Assembly: GCA_046760505.1 (NCBI GenBank)
Contig: JBHIEG010000004.1
Span: 1 to 64,000, forward strand
Direction of reading: 5' to 3'
From: CAYFZR01 sp046760505 [NCBI: Candidatus Hydrothermarchaeota archaeon]
Lineage (GTDB): Archaea; CAYFZR01
DNA: 64,000 nucleotides
The notes under the pieces were generated by a model. The model was not told where the DNA came from, made no database searches, and saw only the letters and a program-made list of their open reading frames with translations. Positions 26,648 to 34,582 of this stretch are shown here, in pieces. Each line of letters begins with the position of its first letter. The first letter of the stretch is position 1. Made by a program: the position numbers and the translations under genes.

Positions 26648-27396
26648 CTTTCTCCTTTCTTCAAGGCTTCGCCAATCATTGGAACAAATCTAACGTTTGT
26701 TATGTATTTAAGCTTCAATTCCCCTCTTTCTTTCTTTATCAGGGTTAGTGTTTGATAATATCTGGTGCTTCCCAAGGGTAAGACCATCACTCCACCCTCT
26801 TTCAGTTGATCTATCAGATACGGGGGAATATGGTTTACCGCGCACGTTATTATAATTGCATCAAACGGAGCGTGCTCTTTCCACCCAAAGTATCCGTCTG
26901 CATGCTTCACATGTACGTTGTCGTATCCTAGTTCTTTTAAAGTCTTTTTTGCATTATTAGCTAGCTTTTCACGGATCTCTATTGTATAAACTTCATCAGC
27001 AAGTTCAGATAGAATTGCTGCTTGGTATCCGGAGCCAGTACCTATTTCTAGAACCTTTTCAGTTCCATTTAGCTCCAAGGATTCGGTCATCAGAGCAACA
27101 ACATACGGCTGGGAAATGGTCTGGCCTTCTCCTATCGGGAGTGGATGATCGTCATATGCCTCATCTATCATGCTTGGTTCCACAAACTTGTGCCTTGGAA
27201 CCTTGTTCATGACTTCCAGTACCCTCTCATCTGAAATACCTCTTGCTTTAATCTGTTTTTCAACCATTTCTTTTCTTGCTTTGGTTAGACTTGGATCTTC
27301 AAAAAATTTTTCTTCCCTAGTTTCTTTAATGCTCTCCAAACAACCTAGGAATAGAAAAGTAAAGAGCATGATTAAAGTTATTTTTTTTAGATCCAT
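26644..27396 (-). CDS. pcm: Protein-L-isoaspartate O-methyltransferase with an N-terminal lipobox-like signal
   Basis: The C-terminal 210 residues are a standard [23 protein letters not shown] is the S-adenosylmethionine site near residue 112, and [17 protein letters not shown] and DGYFGW are also present. It methylates isoaspartyl residues in damaged proteins. Ahead of it is a signal-like leader, [19 protein letters not shown], ending in a Cys that fits a lipoprotein cleavage site, followed by a charged linker. Normal PCMTs start at about the [11 protein letters not shown] segment and are cytosolic. This copy may be anchored outside the membrane. Confidence 0.88.
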   Translation of the reverse strand: MDLKKITLIMLFTFLFLGCLESIKETREEKFFEDPSLTKARKEMVEKQIKARGISDERVLEVMNKVPRHKFVEPSMIDEAYDDHPLPIGEGQTISQPYVVALMTESLELNGTEKVLEIGTGSGYQAAILSELADEVYTIEIREKLANNAKKTLKELGYDNVHVKHADGYFGWKEHAPFDAIIITCAVNHIPPYLIDQLKEGGVMVLPLGSTRYYQTLTLIKKERGELKLKYITNVRFVPMIGEALKKGES

Positions 27397-27539
27397 ATGG
27401 ATTGATTGTTAGTTTTATTAAAAAAATTTGTTGGACGACAGTTTGACTATTAAACGATAAAATCTTTTTAAGCGGAAGTTAGGAAGAAGATAGGGGTGTT
27501 TAAAAGCGCGGATAAGCTCGAATTTTTAGGAGGTAATTT

Positions 27540-27668
27540 ATGACCCATTTCCCCCCATATATAATACTTTTTAACTATTTTAATCGATACCACTCTAGCG
27601 TTCCTTATGGTATTAAAAATATAGCATTAAAAAGTATGAAATATAAGTCGATTATAATAAGATGTTAG
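27540..27668 (+). CDS. Possible 42-residue leader ORF upstream of the cytochrome gene
   Basis: A short frame starts at ATG 27540 behind a very strong AGGAGG ribosome site (27528-27533) and stops nine bases before the cytochrome start. The product would be aromatic and basic (MTHFPPYIILF, then a Lys/Ile-rich tail) with no recognised domain. Composition alone does not show that it is coding. It may be a leader peptide or a chance frame; the ribosome site is the only strong evidence. Confidence 0.3.
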   Translation: MTHFPPYIILFNYFNRYHSSVPYGIKNIALKSMKYKSIIIRC

Positions 27669-27677
27669 GTATGAATC

Positions 27678-29003
27678 ATGCTCCTGCGATGGATGTGCTT
27701 AATTTGCTCATTACTTGCTGTGGGCTACATTGCTTCAGGTGCAAATCTCTCAGTCTATGTTGTCTACAAAGAACCTGTGGTGAATACCAGCGGATATGAC
27801 TGTAAGGAATGCCACATGGAGAGAGAGGTACTCTCTAGATACGGTAGGCTAGATCTATACATAAATAGGACCGCATACGAAAAGACAAGCCACAACAAAA
27901 ACTGTACCGTCTGCCATCCTTATTCTGTAAAAATATTCTATAACGATACCCTTTTTATTTTTAATCTTACATATTGTCCACCAAGTAGATTTAGAGGAGG
28001 ATTTGGAAGGGAAAATGTAACTAGAACAACCCGGTCAGAGACGTGCGTAAGCGAAGAGTGCCATGAGTACAGAGAACTTTTCTTCGGTAGCAAGCACCAC
28101 CTTGCACCGGATATCGTGAAGATGCCTCAATATAGAAATGCATCTCATCCCGAATACAGACCCCAATACTGCGAGACATGTCATGCAACCTGCTCCTCAT
28201 GCCATTGGGCAGGTAAAATTCAAAATATCTCGGGGAAATTCACCCTAAATATATCAGTAAATATCAAAGATCACGCCTTTACGAAGAACATTACAAGCGA
28301 GAGATGTGCAATATGCCATACAGGCGAATATGTATTCATAAATAAATCCACGGTAGAAATAAAAGGTCACCCCCAATATCAGGAGAAAATGGCAAGCGTG
28401 CACAAAAAAATGGAATGCAAGGAGTGCCATACCACAATCCATACACTGGGAATCTCGGAAAAAGAAAAACCCGCGACATGCGATAAATGTCATAAGATTC
28501 AGGCTGAAATGTATAAATTTGGGCCACATAGAATTGTAGAATGTACTATATGCCATTCTTCTTGGCTTCCTGTTTCTATCGAGCGTGGGACGTACAAAAT
28601 ATTCCTAAAGGCTTACAGATTCGGAGACTACGCGAGCTGGAAGACCCATGAGGTAAGAAGAAAGGCTCGCAACTGCACCCTATGTCATGGAAACAGCACG
28701 ATAATTAAAGAATATAAAGAAAGGAGAGACATAATACTTGAAAAAATGAATTCAACAATTAATATGGGAGAAAGGGCCGGAGCAAATATGCTGGAGGCAA
28801 AATTGAAACATATAGAAGCAAGGGCGGCTTGGTTTCATATCGCGCCAAATAGGGAAGAACTTTCAGAAGAAACTATTCGTTTAGCAGAGAAAGCCATAGG
28901 CCAGGCAAATATAACAAATTTAATAGCTTTGTTAGCGGTAGTTACGGCTTCTGTCGTAACCGTTCTCGTAGTTTTGATCATCTGGCCCTACGAGGAAAAA
29001 TAA
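27678..29003 (+). CDS. Membrane-anchored multiheme c-type cytochrome (ten heme sites)
   Basis: The 441-residue protein has an N-terminal signal peptide (about residues 1-22). Nine CxxCH motifs follow (CKEC, CTVC, CETC, CSSC, CAIC, CKEC, CDKC, CTIC, CTLC, each before His), plus one CX4CH motif (CVSEECH, near residue 123). A C-terminal transmembrane helix (about residues 413-435) ends in WPYEEK. The domain would lie outside the cell, anchored by its tail. Such cytochromes carry electrons across or beyond the envelope in cytochrome-containing methanogens and ANME archaea. Two motifs overlap closely (CETCHATCSSCH), suggesting stacked hemes. The partner is unknown; no heme lyase genes are visible. 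Confidence 0.9.
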   Translation: MLLRWMCLICSLLAVGYIASGANLSVYVVYKEPVVNTSGYDCKECHMEREVLSRYGRLDLYINRTAYEKTSHNKNCTVCHPYSVKIFYNDTLFIFNLTYCPPSRFRGGFGRENVTRTTRSETCVSEECHEYRELFFGSKHHLAPDIVKMPQYRNASHPEYRPQYCETCHATCSSCHWAGKIQNISGKFTLNISVNIKDHAFTKNITSERCAICHTGEYVFINKSTVEIKGHPQYQEKMASVHKKMECKECHTTIHTLGISEKEKPATCDKCHKIQAEMYKFGPHRIVECTICHSSWLPVSIERGTYKIFLKAYRFGDYASWKTHEVRRKARNCTLCHGNSTIIKEYKERRDIILEKMNSTINMGERAGANMLEAKLKHIEARAAWFHIAPNREELSEETIRLAEKAIGQANITNLIALLAVVTASVVTVLVVLIIWPYEEK

Positions 29004-29035
29004 CTATGTTTATCTTTTTCTCAGTTGATTATGTA

Positions 29036-30226
29036 CTAGTTGATTTTGCATTCATCGAGATAAAGACAGCACATGAAGGGATCTTTTCCATAGAATCCGC
29101 CTTCTTTTAAAGCCCTGTATCGACATCCACCCTTACAATTTTTCAAAACTTTACAATCCTCGCAATCGAGCTCACTAAGTTTTGGCAGATATTCCCGAGT
29201 AATTATCTTCCAAAAATCTTCTAACTTGCCTTCTCTGATGTTACCGACGCCTTCATCGAAAAAACCACATTTGGTGACGTTCCCGCTCACATCAATTGAG
29301 CAGAGATTGGCTCCGCATGAATAATCTTCCTCACCCGCGTGAATTCCTACGGAGTACCCATATTCTTTGAAAATTCTTGCAGCATGAAGGAAATCGATGG
29401 TTAATTCTTTGTTTTTTATTAAATTTCCGCATTCCGCTGGAATATCAAGAATCCATTCGTCTACCATTAGTTCTCTCATCAACTTATTCATTTCATCGAA
29501 CTCCAGCATATTCGCGGAGTGAATCATTGTGGCTACTGTAACGTTAAGGTATTTTTTGGCATTTTTTATCCCATTTATCGTCTTGAGAAAAGTTCCTCTT
29601 CCTCTTAAAGTTTCATGACCTTCCTCCATTCCATCTAGACTTATTTGTACGCCGTTAACATACTTGAAAAGCCTTTCAGCGATTTCTTCTTCTATTAGAG
29701 TTCCATTTGTTAGTAATTCAATTCTTATGGGGAATTTTCTAGCGTATTTCAAAATGTCCCAAAAATTTTCGTGTAAGAGTGGCTCTCCACCTGTAATCAG
29801 CAGTTTAAAACCATATTCGCCGAATTCATTCAATATTTTCTTAATTAATCCCAGTTCCAGATCTCTATTGCTTTTTTCACCGAGATAGCAGTGTCTGCAT
29901 TTTAAGTTACACTTCTCCGTGATGTGCAGCAGTAGATATTTTAAAGGTGGTCTCGAGTTTTGTTTAACCGTAAATTTTTCGTTTGCTGTTTGATCCTTCT
30001 GAAAAACTAGGCATCTTTCTTTCTTCAGATAGTTTATCAATTCTAAACTTTCATTTTTATTACATCCAGTTTTCAGGAGTATGTCTTCAAAGCTATTTTT
30101 TCCGGTACAATAACTTAAAAATTCGAATGATTCATCGTCTAGCTCATATAATTCATCTTCCACAAAATTGTAAAGTACCCTCTTATCTGTCAATTTTAAC
30201 GCACAGTTCTTTAACTTCGGATACAT
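29036..30226 (-). CDS. Radical SAM/SPASM protein with an N-terminal PqqD-like domain
   Basis: The 396-residue protein begins with a small PqqD-like region (about residues 1-85: YNFVEDELYELDDESFEFL). The radical SAM core follows, with CNLKCRHCYLG near 110 and GGEPLLHENFW near 146. A C-terminal SPASM domain holds extra clusters (CSIDVSGNVTKCGFFDEGVG, then CEDCKVLKNCKGGCRY). This layout occurs in peptide-modifying enzymes and in the AhbC/AhbD heme-synthesis enzymes. The PqqD-like domain favours peptide binding, while the adjacent cytochrome gene (convergent, 32 bases away) makes a heme role worth testing. No precursor peptide is obvious beside it. Confidence 0.82.
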   Translation of the reverse strand: MYPKLKNCALKLTDKRVLYNFVEDELYELDDESFEFLSYCTGKNSFEDILLKTGCNKNESLELINYLKKERCLVFQKDQTANEKFTVKQNSRPPLKYLLLHITEKCNLKCRHCYLGEKSNRDLELGLIKKILNEFGEYGFKLLITGGEPLLHENFWDILKYARKFPIRIELLTNGTLIEEEIAERLFKYVNGVQISLDGMEEGHETLRGRGTFLKTINGIKNAKKYLNVTVATMIHSANMLEFDEMNKLMRELMVDEWILDIPAECGNLIKNKELTIDFLHAARIFKEYGYSVGIHAGEEDYSCGANLCSIDVSGNVTKCGFFDEGVGNIREGKLEDFWKIITREYLPKLSELDCEDCKVLKNCKGGCRYRALKEGGFYGKDPFMCCLYLDECKIN

Positions 30227-30329
30227 AAAAACTCTTCCCAGATATTCTTTATAACGTCTTACAATCGATAGATATGATCAAACACTAAAAGGAGTTTAAT
30301 AAATACTTTTCGTTGATGAGTTTTGACAT

Positions 30330-30359
30330 CAGGTATAAATATAACAGGTATAAATATAA
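30330..30359 (+). repeat. 15-bp perfect tandem repeat containing duplicated TATA elements
   Basis: The unit CAGGTATAAATATAA occurs twice head to tail (30330-30344 and 30345-30359). Each copy contains a TATA-box-like TATAAATA, so the promoter before the small metal-protein gene appears duplicated. It lies about 60-90 bases ahead of the GTG start at 30418. Confidence 0.6.
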
Positions 30360-30417
30360 CTGTTCATCTGTTAGACCAAACAATGAATTTAGGAAATGAA
30401 TTTTTGTCTTAAAGGAA

Positions 30418-30870
30418 GTGGATGCAACGATAAATTTAAAAAAATCATATGATAACATGAACATAGAAGGTACCAAAGTCTTTCCATCAGCAAGAGTGAT
30501 AATGCCCAGCTTATTCTCAAAGTTTTTTCCGGATATTTGTCATGGTTGTTTTAAAAGATCTCCACTGGAGAACTGGGGCGAATATAGATACTGTGAGGAC
30601 TGCGGAAATATGAGAAGAAAAAAATTCGCCTCAGCCAATCCAGATTTCGAAGTAAGACCCGTTAATTTTGCCATACCTGTCAAAGGAATAGCCTACAATA
30701 TGGACGAAGGGATATTCGAGATTGTCAATTTCTTAACCGAAGACTTCGAAAATCTCATAAAAGGACTCATTCATGAGTGCGTCCATCATGTAATACATCT
30801 AAGGGTTGGGGTGAGGGAATGTTATCAGTTTGATAACCTGCCTAAAAAGTGGTTTGAAAATGAGGACTGA
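30418..30870 (+). CDS. Small protein with a zinc-ribbon-like CxxC pair and an HExxH metallopeptidase motif
   Basis: The 150-residue protein has two CxxC pairs near residues 42 and 59 (CHGCF and CEDCG), suggesting a zinc ribbon. The sequence LIHECVHHVIH near residue 118 contains the HExxH zinc-protease motif. It resembles minimal metallopeptidase-like proteins but has no clear third ligand. The start is uncertain: GTG 30418 gives the full frame, with AAAGGA very close to it, and ATG 30457 would remove 13 residues. It stands alone behind the duplicated TATA region. Confidence 0.65.
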   Translation: MDATINLKKSYDNMNIEGTKVFPSARVIMPSLFSKFFPDICHGCFKRSPLENWGEYRYCEDCGNMRRKKFASANPDFEVRPVNFAIPVKGIAYNMDEGIFEIVNFLTEDFENLIKGLIHECVHHVIHLRVGVRECYQFDNLPKKWFENED

Positions 30871-30891
30871 TTTTATTGATTCAATGAAATC

Positions 30892-31029
30892 TCACAACTC
30901 TTCCCAAGTTACTTTACCTTCTCCTATTAATTTTTTAATCACCTTGAATGCATAACACTCTGATGATTCTCCTTCTTTGTAGAAATCGCATTTCCTGCAT
31001 ACATATGTTCTCAGGCGCTTTTCGACCAT
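30892..31029 (-). CDS. 45-residue CxxC protein
   Basis: A short gene on the minus strand starts at ATG 31029 behind an AGAGGA ribosome site and encodes 45 residues. It has a CRKC pair near residue 11, a third Cys near 25 and a basic/hydrophobic helix (YAFKVIKKLI). The Cys pattern and consistent charge suggest a real zinc-binding micro-protein. No family was recognised. It converges with the HExxH protein gene. Confidence 0.6.
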   Translation of the reverse strand: MVEKRLRTYVCRKCDFYKEGESSECYAFKVIKKLIGEGKVTWEEL

Positions 31030-31373
31030 TTTATCCTCTCTTAATCTTAGATATTAGAAAAAATTAATAAAAATTGAGCAAATTTGAATTACATGCAGGT
31101 CATCTTGCAGTCACAAGCACCGTATCTCATCTCTTTCTTTATTTTTCTGATCTTCATTCCAACACCTTGGAAATCTCATTAGAGAAGTCATTTTATTTAA
31201 ATCTTTTGTTATTTAAATTTAATTCAGTAATACTAATTAATAAAAAAGTATTAATTCAAATAGAAGGCTTGGAGATCAGAATAAACAATAAGGACACCAG
31301 ACCTTTTCGGAAGGCTCTTCTTTTAAGAAATGGGAATAACTTGCCTATACTTATCCGATTTTTAATATGATAC
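31030..31373. other. Intergenic stretch, no convincing gene
   Basis: This AT-rich stretch of 344 bases lies between the 45-residue gene and the KaiC-like gene. The longest frame in it starts with TTG, has poor composition and lacks a ribosome site. I see no RNA gene or repeat array here, apart from short A/T runs near 31190-31250. Confidence 0.5.
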
Positions 31374-32117
31374 TCAGAATTGTTTTTTGAGCTCAATGCC
31401 AGAATCAGTTATTTCAAAGGGAATTAGTTGAGTTGGATGTTTTGTATTGTGCATTTTGAGTATTTGGAGCTTTCTTTCCCATTTATCTTCAGTTCTGGCA
31501 TAGTGTAGAACTATAACCCCTTGAGTAACGTATTCTTCTACGCCAAAGGTGCTTATCTGATCTTTTCCTCCTATTCCCGATACCAGCAGACTTGTAGCAC
31601 CAGTATTGCCTAATGATTTTACCAAGGAGAGTATTTCTCCCCTCGCGGCCATGAGGCTTTCATGCTGTAAGAGAAGCGATGAAATCGGATCGATCACTAT
31701 TCTTTGAGCACCCATTTCATCCACTGTTTTTTCGAGAATGTTTCCTATGGAACTGGCGGAAAATTGTTTGGTTCCCAAAAATTCTGGAGGAGAAATAATG
31801 TATTCATCTTTAACGGATGTTCCGATTCTTACTGGAGATGCGTCAATGAATTTCAGCAGTCCTTTCTTTTCAAAACTCTCAAGATCCCAGCCAAATCTGC
31901 GCATAGCCCATCTAATATGAATGGGACTTAATTCAAGGGAGAGATATATTCCCGGCTCTTCGTATATCGCGGCTCCCTTGTACAAGTATTGGATCCCGAA
32001 TATGGTTTTACCAGCGCCAGCGCCGCCGGACAATAGCACTGTAAGACCCCTCGGTATTCCCCCCTCGATTAATTCGTCGAGATTTGGAACTCCTGTCTTG
32101 ACCCTAAATATACTCAT
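31374..32117 (-). CDS. KaiC-like RecA-superfamily ATPase (single domain)
   Basis: The 247-residue protein has VKTGVPNLDELIEGGIPRG, then Walker A GGAGAGKT at residues 31-38 and a Walker B-like RIVIDPISSLL near 138. These are typical of archaeal single-domain KaiC/RAD55 ATPases, which act as signalling or motility-linked switches. It starts eight bases after the coiled-coil membrane protein gene on the same strand, so the two are probably one operon. Its output target is unknown. Confidence 0.85.
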   Translation of the reverse strand: MSIFRVKTGVPNLDELIEGGIPRGLTVLLSGGAGAGKTIFGIQYLYKGAAIYEEPGIYLSLELSPIHIRWAMRRFGWDLESFEKKGLLKFIDASPVRIGTSVKDEYIISPPEFLGTKQFSASSIGNILEKTVDEMGAQRIVIDPISSLLLQHESLMAARGEILSLVKSLGNTGATSLLVSGIGGKDQISTFGVEEYVTQGVIVLHYARTEDKWERKLQILKMHNTKHPTQLIPFEITDSGIELKKQF

Positions 32118-32125
32118 ATCATCAC

Positions 32126-33370
32126 CTACAACATATTGCTTTTCTCATCGATTTCCTTACTTATTGCTTTTAATTTATTTTGAATTTTTGATCTTTTATA
32201 TTCGTAATCTTTAACTCCCTTTAATCTATTCAAAGCCTCTAATTTTTCTAATTCTACTTTTAATTTTTCTTCCTCGTGTTTTAATCTGGCTATCTGGTCT
32301 TTTAACTTGATTTCTTCTTCTTCCAAATTGATCAAAGCCGTCTTGTATTCTGTGTATAATTCTTCATAAGCTTTTTGCGTAATTTTTCCTTTCTTTAAAT
32401 CAGAGTCCAAAACTTTGAGTAAATGAGTAATTCTCCTTTTTTCTCTAGATATTTTTCTTCCTTCCCTTTTTTTACCAAATACTTCCTTAAAACTTTTTAT
32501 GTGCTTAAACTTACCTTTCAGATCTTTCAGATTATTCATTAGGATTGAGCCGACTCTAAGGTAATTAGCCTTAAAAATTTTTTCTCTTCCAAAGAACAAA
32601 AGCAGAATTCCAAGGAATAATAATGAGCCATATAAGACAATCGCTGGGTCGAAAAAAACAGGGATTTCTGGATAGAATGCTAGAAGATGAACCTTTTTAT
32701 ACATAAAGTCGATTTTTCCTGAAATTGGGGAAAATACAACTGGATGGGAAGCGACTATCTTGCAGACAGTGACCGGATTTCCTTGGTAGGATAAACCTTC
32801 TTTATGAACTTTAACGTAATTTCTTATTTTTTCGGAGGGAATGACCTCTAGATCTTCACTTTTATAGCCTATGAACAGTATGCTCAAAGATTTCTCAGGT
32901 GTTATCAGAACCTTTTTGTTGTTAATTTTTTCCTCTTCACCTGGTACTAAATAATCACAACTAAACTTTATCTTTGGATTCTCTTGTATTTGAACTGTGA
33001 TAGAATCTTCCCACAGTACCAGATTTGGAATGTCTTTTGGTCTGATGGAAATTGTTATGATGGATTCGCCAAGGGAAGAGTTTTTTCTTGTAACAATGCT
33101 CAGATGGAGGGGTTTATCCGTAACTTCCATTTCTTTTTCTAAGTTGGCAGGCAGATAAAACTTGGTTTCGTCAAAATTTATGGTTAAAACCGGTTTTAAT
33201 TCTTTAAACGAATAATTGACCATTAAAACTCCTATGTCGTTGAATTTCCCGGGATAAGTTTGTAGTACATCCGTCGTTGGGGTAATCCTTACGTTAAGGA
33301 TATCTTCCAACCCATTTACAACTGTAAAACAAAATAATAATGTTATCAGCAAGGCGAATTTAGTTTTCAT
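32126..33370 (-). CDS. Secreted-domain membrane protein with a cytoplasmic coiled coil, partner of the KaiC-like ATPase
   Basis: From ATG 33370 this is a 414-residue protein. It has a signal peptide (MKTKFALLITLLFCFTVVNG), a beta-rich extracellular region to about residue 240, one transmembrane helix (LYGSLLFLGILLLFFG) and a long, strongly charged coiled coil to the end. ATG 33391 is an alternative start with no better ribosome site. It looks like a receptor or scaffold that signals to the KaiC-like ATPase encoded eight bases downstream. No named family was recognised. Confidence 0.7.
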   Translation of the reverse strand: MKTKFALLITLLFCFTVVNGLEDILNVRITPTTDVLQTYPGKFNDIGVLMVNYSFKELKPVLTINFDETKFYLPANLEKEMEVTDKPLHLSIVTRKNSSLGESIITISIRPKDIPNLVLWEDSITVQIQENPKIKFSCDYLVPGEEEKINNKKVLITPEKSLSILFIGYKSEDLEVIPSEKIRNYVKVHKEGLSYQGNPVTVCKIVASHPVVFSPISGKIDFMYKKVHLLAFYPEIPVFFDPAIVLYGSLLFLGILLLFFGREKIFKANYLRVGSILMNNLKDLKGKFKHIKSFKEVFGKKREGRKISREKRRITHLLKVLDSDLKKGKITQKAYEELYTEYKTALINLEEEEIKLKDQIARLKHEEEKLKVELEKLEALNRLKGVKDYEYKRSKIQNKLKAISKEIDEKSNML

Positions 33371-33564
33371 GATTTTAGTTTTGGTATGCATCCAATAAAA
33401 AATGTATTGTATCAGAAATCTCTCTGCATTGGGTGGATGTTTACATCTCATATTTACACCTTATACATAGCACATGTTTTTCAAGGGGGATAAGTTGCCC
33501 ACTCTTGTTACTGCGAACAGGTTCTATCGGCACCGAGTTGGTTGAAGTTCATCTTGATAAAAAT

Positions 33565-33594
33565 GGTAATACTTTTATACTAGAAAGTATTACC
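33565..33594. promoter_or_regulatory. NikR-type inverted repeat over the nickel transporter promoter
   Basis: The perfect palindrome GGTAATACTTT (33565-33575) / AAAGTATTACC (33584-33594) contains GTAATAC-N14-GTATTAC. This resembles the GTGTTAC-N13/14-GTAACAC operators described for NikR. A third half-site, GTATTAC, is at 33603-33609. The TATA-like TTTATACT lies inside the palindrome, about 60 bases before the nikM start, so a bound repressor would block transcription. The regulator is not in the window as a full NikR. Confidence 0.7.
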
Positions 33595-33640
33595 GTAGTT
33601 CAGTATTACTAACTAACTGAAAATTATTACTGGTGTGAAA

Positions 33641-34276
33641 ATGCACATACCAGATGGATTTTTGAGTCCAGCAGTTTGGATGACCATGTGGATTATTTCA
33701 GCCGGAATAATAGGCTATGCAATTTTAAGAACAAACAAAAGGCTTAGAGAGAGACATGTTCCTTTAATGGGTGTTCTAGCAGCCTTTATATTTGCGGGGC
33801 AGATGTTAAATGTTCCTATTGCGGCTGGAACGTCAGGACACCTGCTCGGTGGAGTTTTGTCCGCCATATTCTTGGGTCCTTTCGCGGGTAGCATAGTGAT
33901 GTCAACTGTTTTTATTGTTCAGGCAGTATTTTTCCAAGATGGAGGGATCTTTGCGCTGGGAGCAAATATATTCAATATGGGCTTAATCGGTACCATACTA
34001 GGATATTACATTTACACAGGAGTAAAAAATCTTATAGGCGGAACTAAGGGCATGTTAGTAGGCGCAGGAATCGCTGGATGGCTGGCAGTAGTACTAGCAT
34101 CCATTGCTACTTCTCTAGAACTTGGTTTCTCGGGAACTGTTCCGCTCAACTATGTTTTACCGGCTATGGTAGGCATACACGCAATCATAGGGATTATTGA
34201 AGCAGCAATCACGATTACAGTTGTGGCATACGTTTTAAGAGTTAGACCAGACCTATTGGAACTACCTAAAGTTTGA
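33641..34276 (+). CDS. nikM: ECF nickel/cobalt transporter substrate-binding component (NikM/CbiM)
   Basis: The 211-residue membrane protein starts MHIPDGFLSP, the signature of NikM/CbiM. In the family the free N-terminus and His2 chelate the metal, so ATG 33641 must be the start rather than GTG 33635. It has seven hydrophobic helices, and the later loops contain GTSGHLLGG with a conserved His. It is the first gene of nikM-nikN-nikQ-nikO, directly behind the NikR-like palindrome. That site and the PDGLE partner favour nickel over cobalt. Confidence 0.88.
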   Translation: MHIPDGFLSPAVWMTMWIISAGIIGYAILRTNKRLRERHVPLMGVLAAFIFAGQMLNVPIAAGTSGHLLGGVLSAIFLGPFAGSIVMSTVFIVQAVFFQDGGIFALGANIFNMGLIGTILGYYIYTGVKNLIGGTKGMLVGAGIAGWLAVVLASIATSLELGFSGTVPLNYVLPAMVGIHAIIGIIEAAITITVVAYVLRVRPDLLELPKV

Positions 34277-34285
34277 GGTGATAAT

Positions 34286-34582
34286 ATGGGTTTAAAATGG
34301 TGGCATCTTGGATTAATAATCTCCTTGATTATGGCTGGAATAATTTCTATTTACGCTTCTTCAAGTCCAGATGGTCTTGAAAGAGTAGCGGAGGATAAAG
34401 GATTCATTTCAAAAGGAAAGAAAGAGGTCATTCACTCACCAATGCCTGAGTACACAATCCCAGGCATAAGTAACGTTAAATTATCAACATCTTTGGCAGG
34501 ACTAGTAGGTACGCTCTTAGTTTTCTTGCTTATGTACAGTATGGGAAAAGCGTTGAAGGGAGAAAAAAGGAATGGAGCATGA
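34286..34582 (+). CDS. nikN: NikN-type small membrane component with PDGLE motif
   Basis: The 98-residue protein has an N-terminal transmembrane helix, a short external loop with SSPDGLERVAEDKGF (the PDGLE signature), and a C-terminal helix. This is the small component that pairs with NikM in nickel-type ECF transporters. It starts nine bases after nikM and overlaps nikQ by eleven bases. Confidence 0.85.
   Translation: MGLKWWHLGLIISLIMAGIISIYASSSPDGLERVAEDKGFISKGKKEVIHSPMPEYTIPGISNVKLSTSLAGLVGTLLVFLLMYSMGKALKGEKRNGA

Noticed and set aside
31074-31370. 98-residue plus-strand frame in the gap before the KaiC-like gene
   Set aside because: It uses a TTG start without a ribosome site and has AT-driven composition with no domain.
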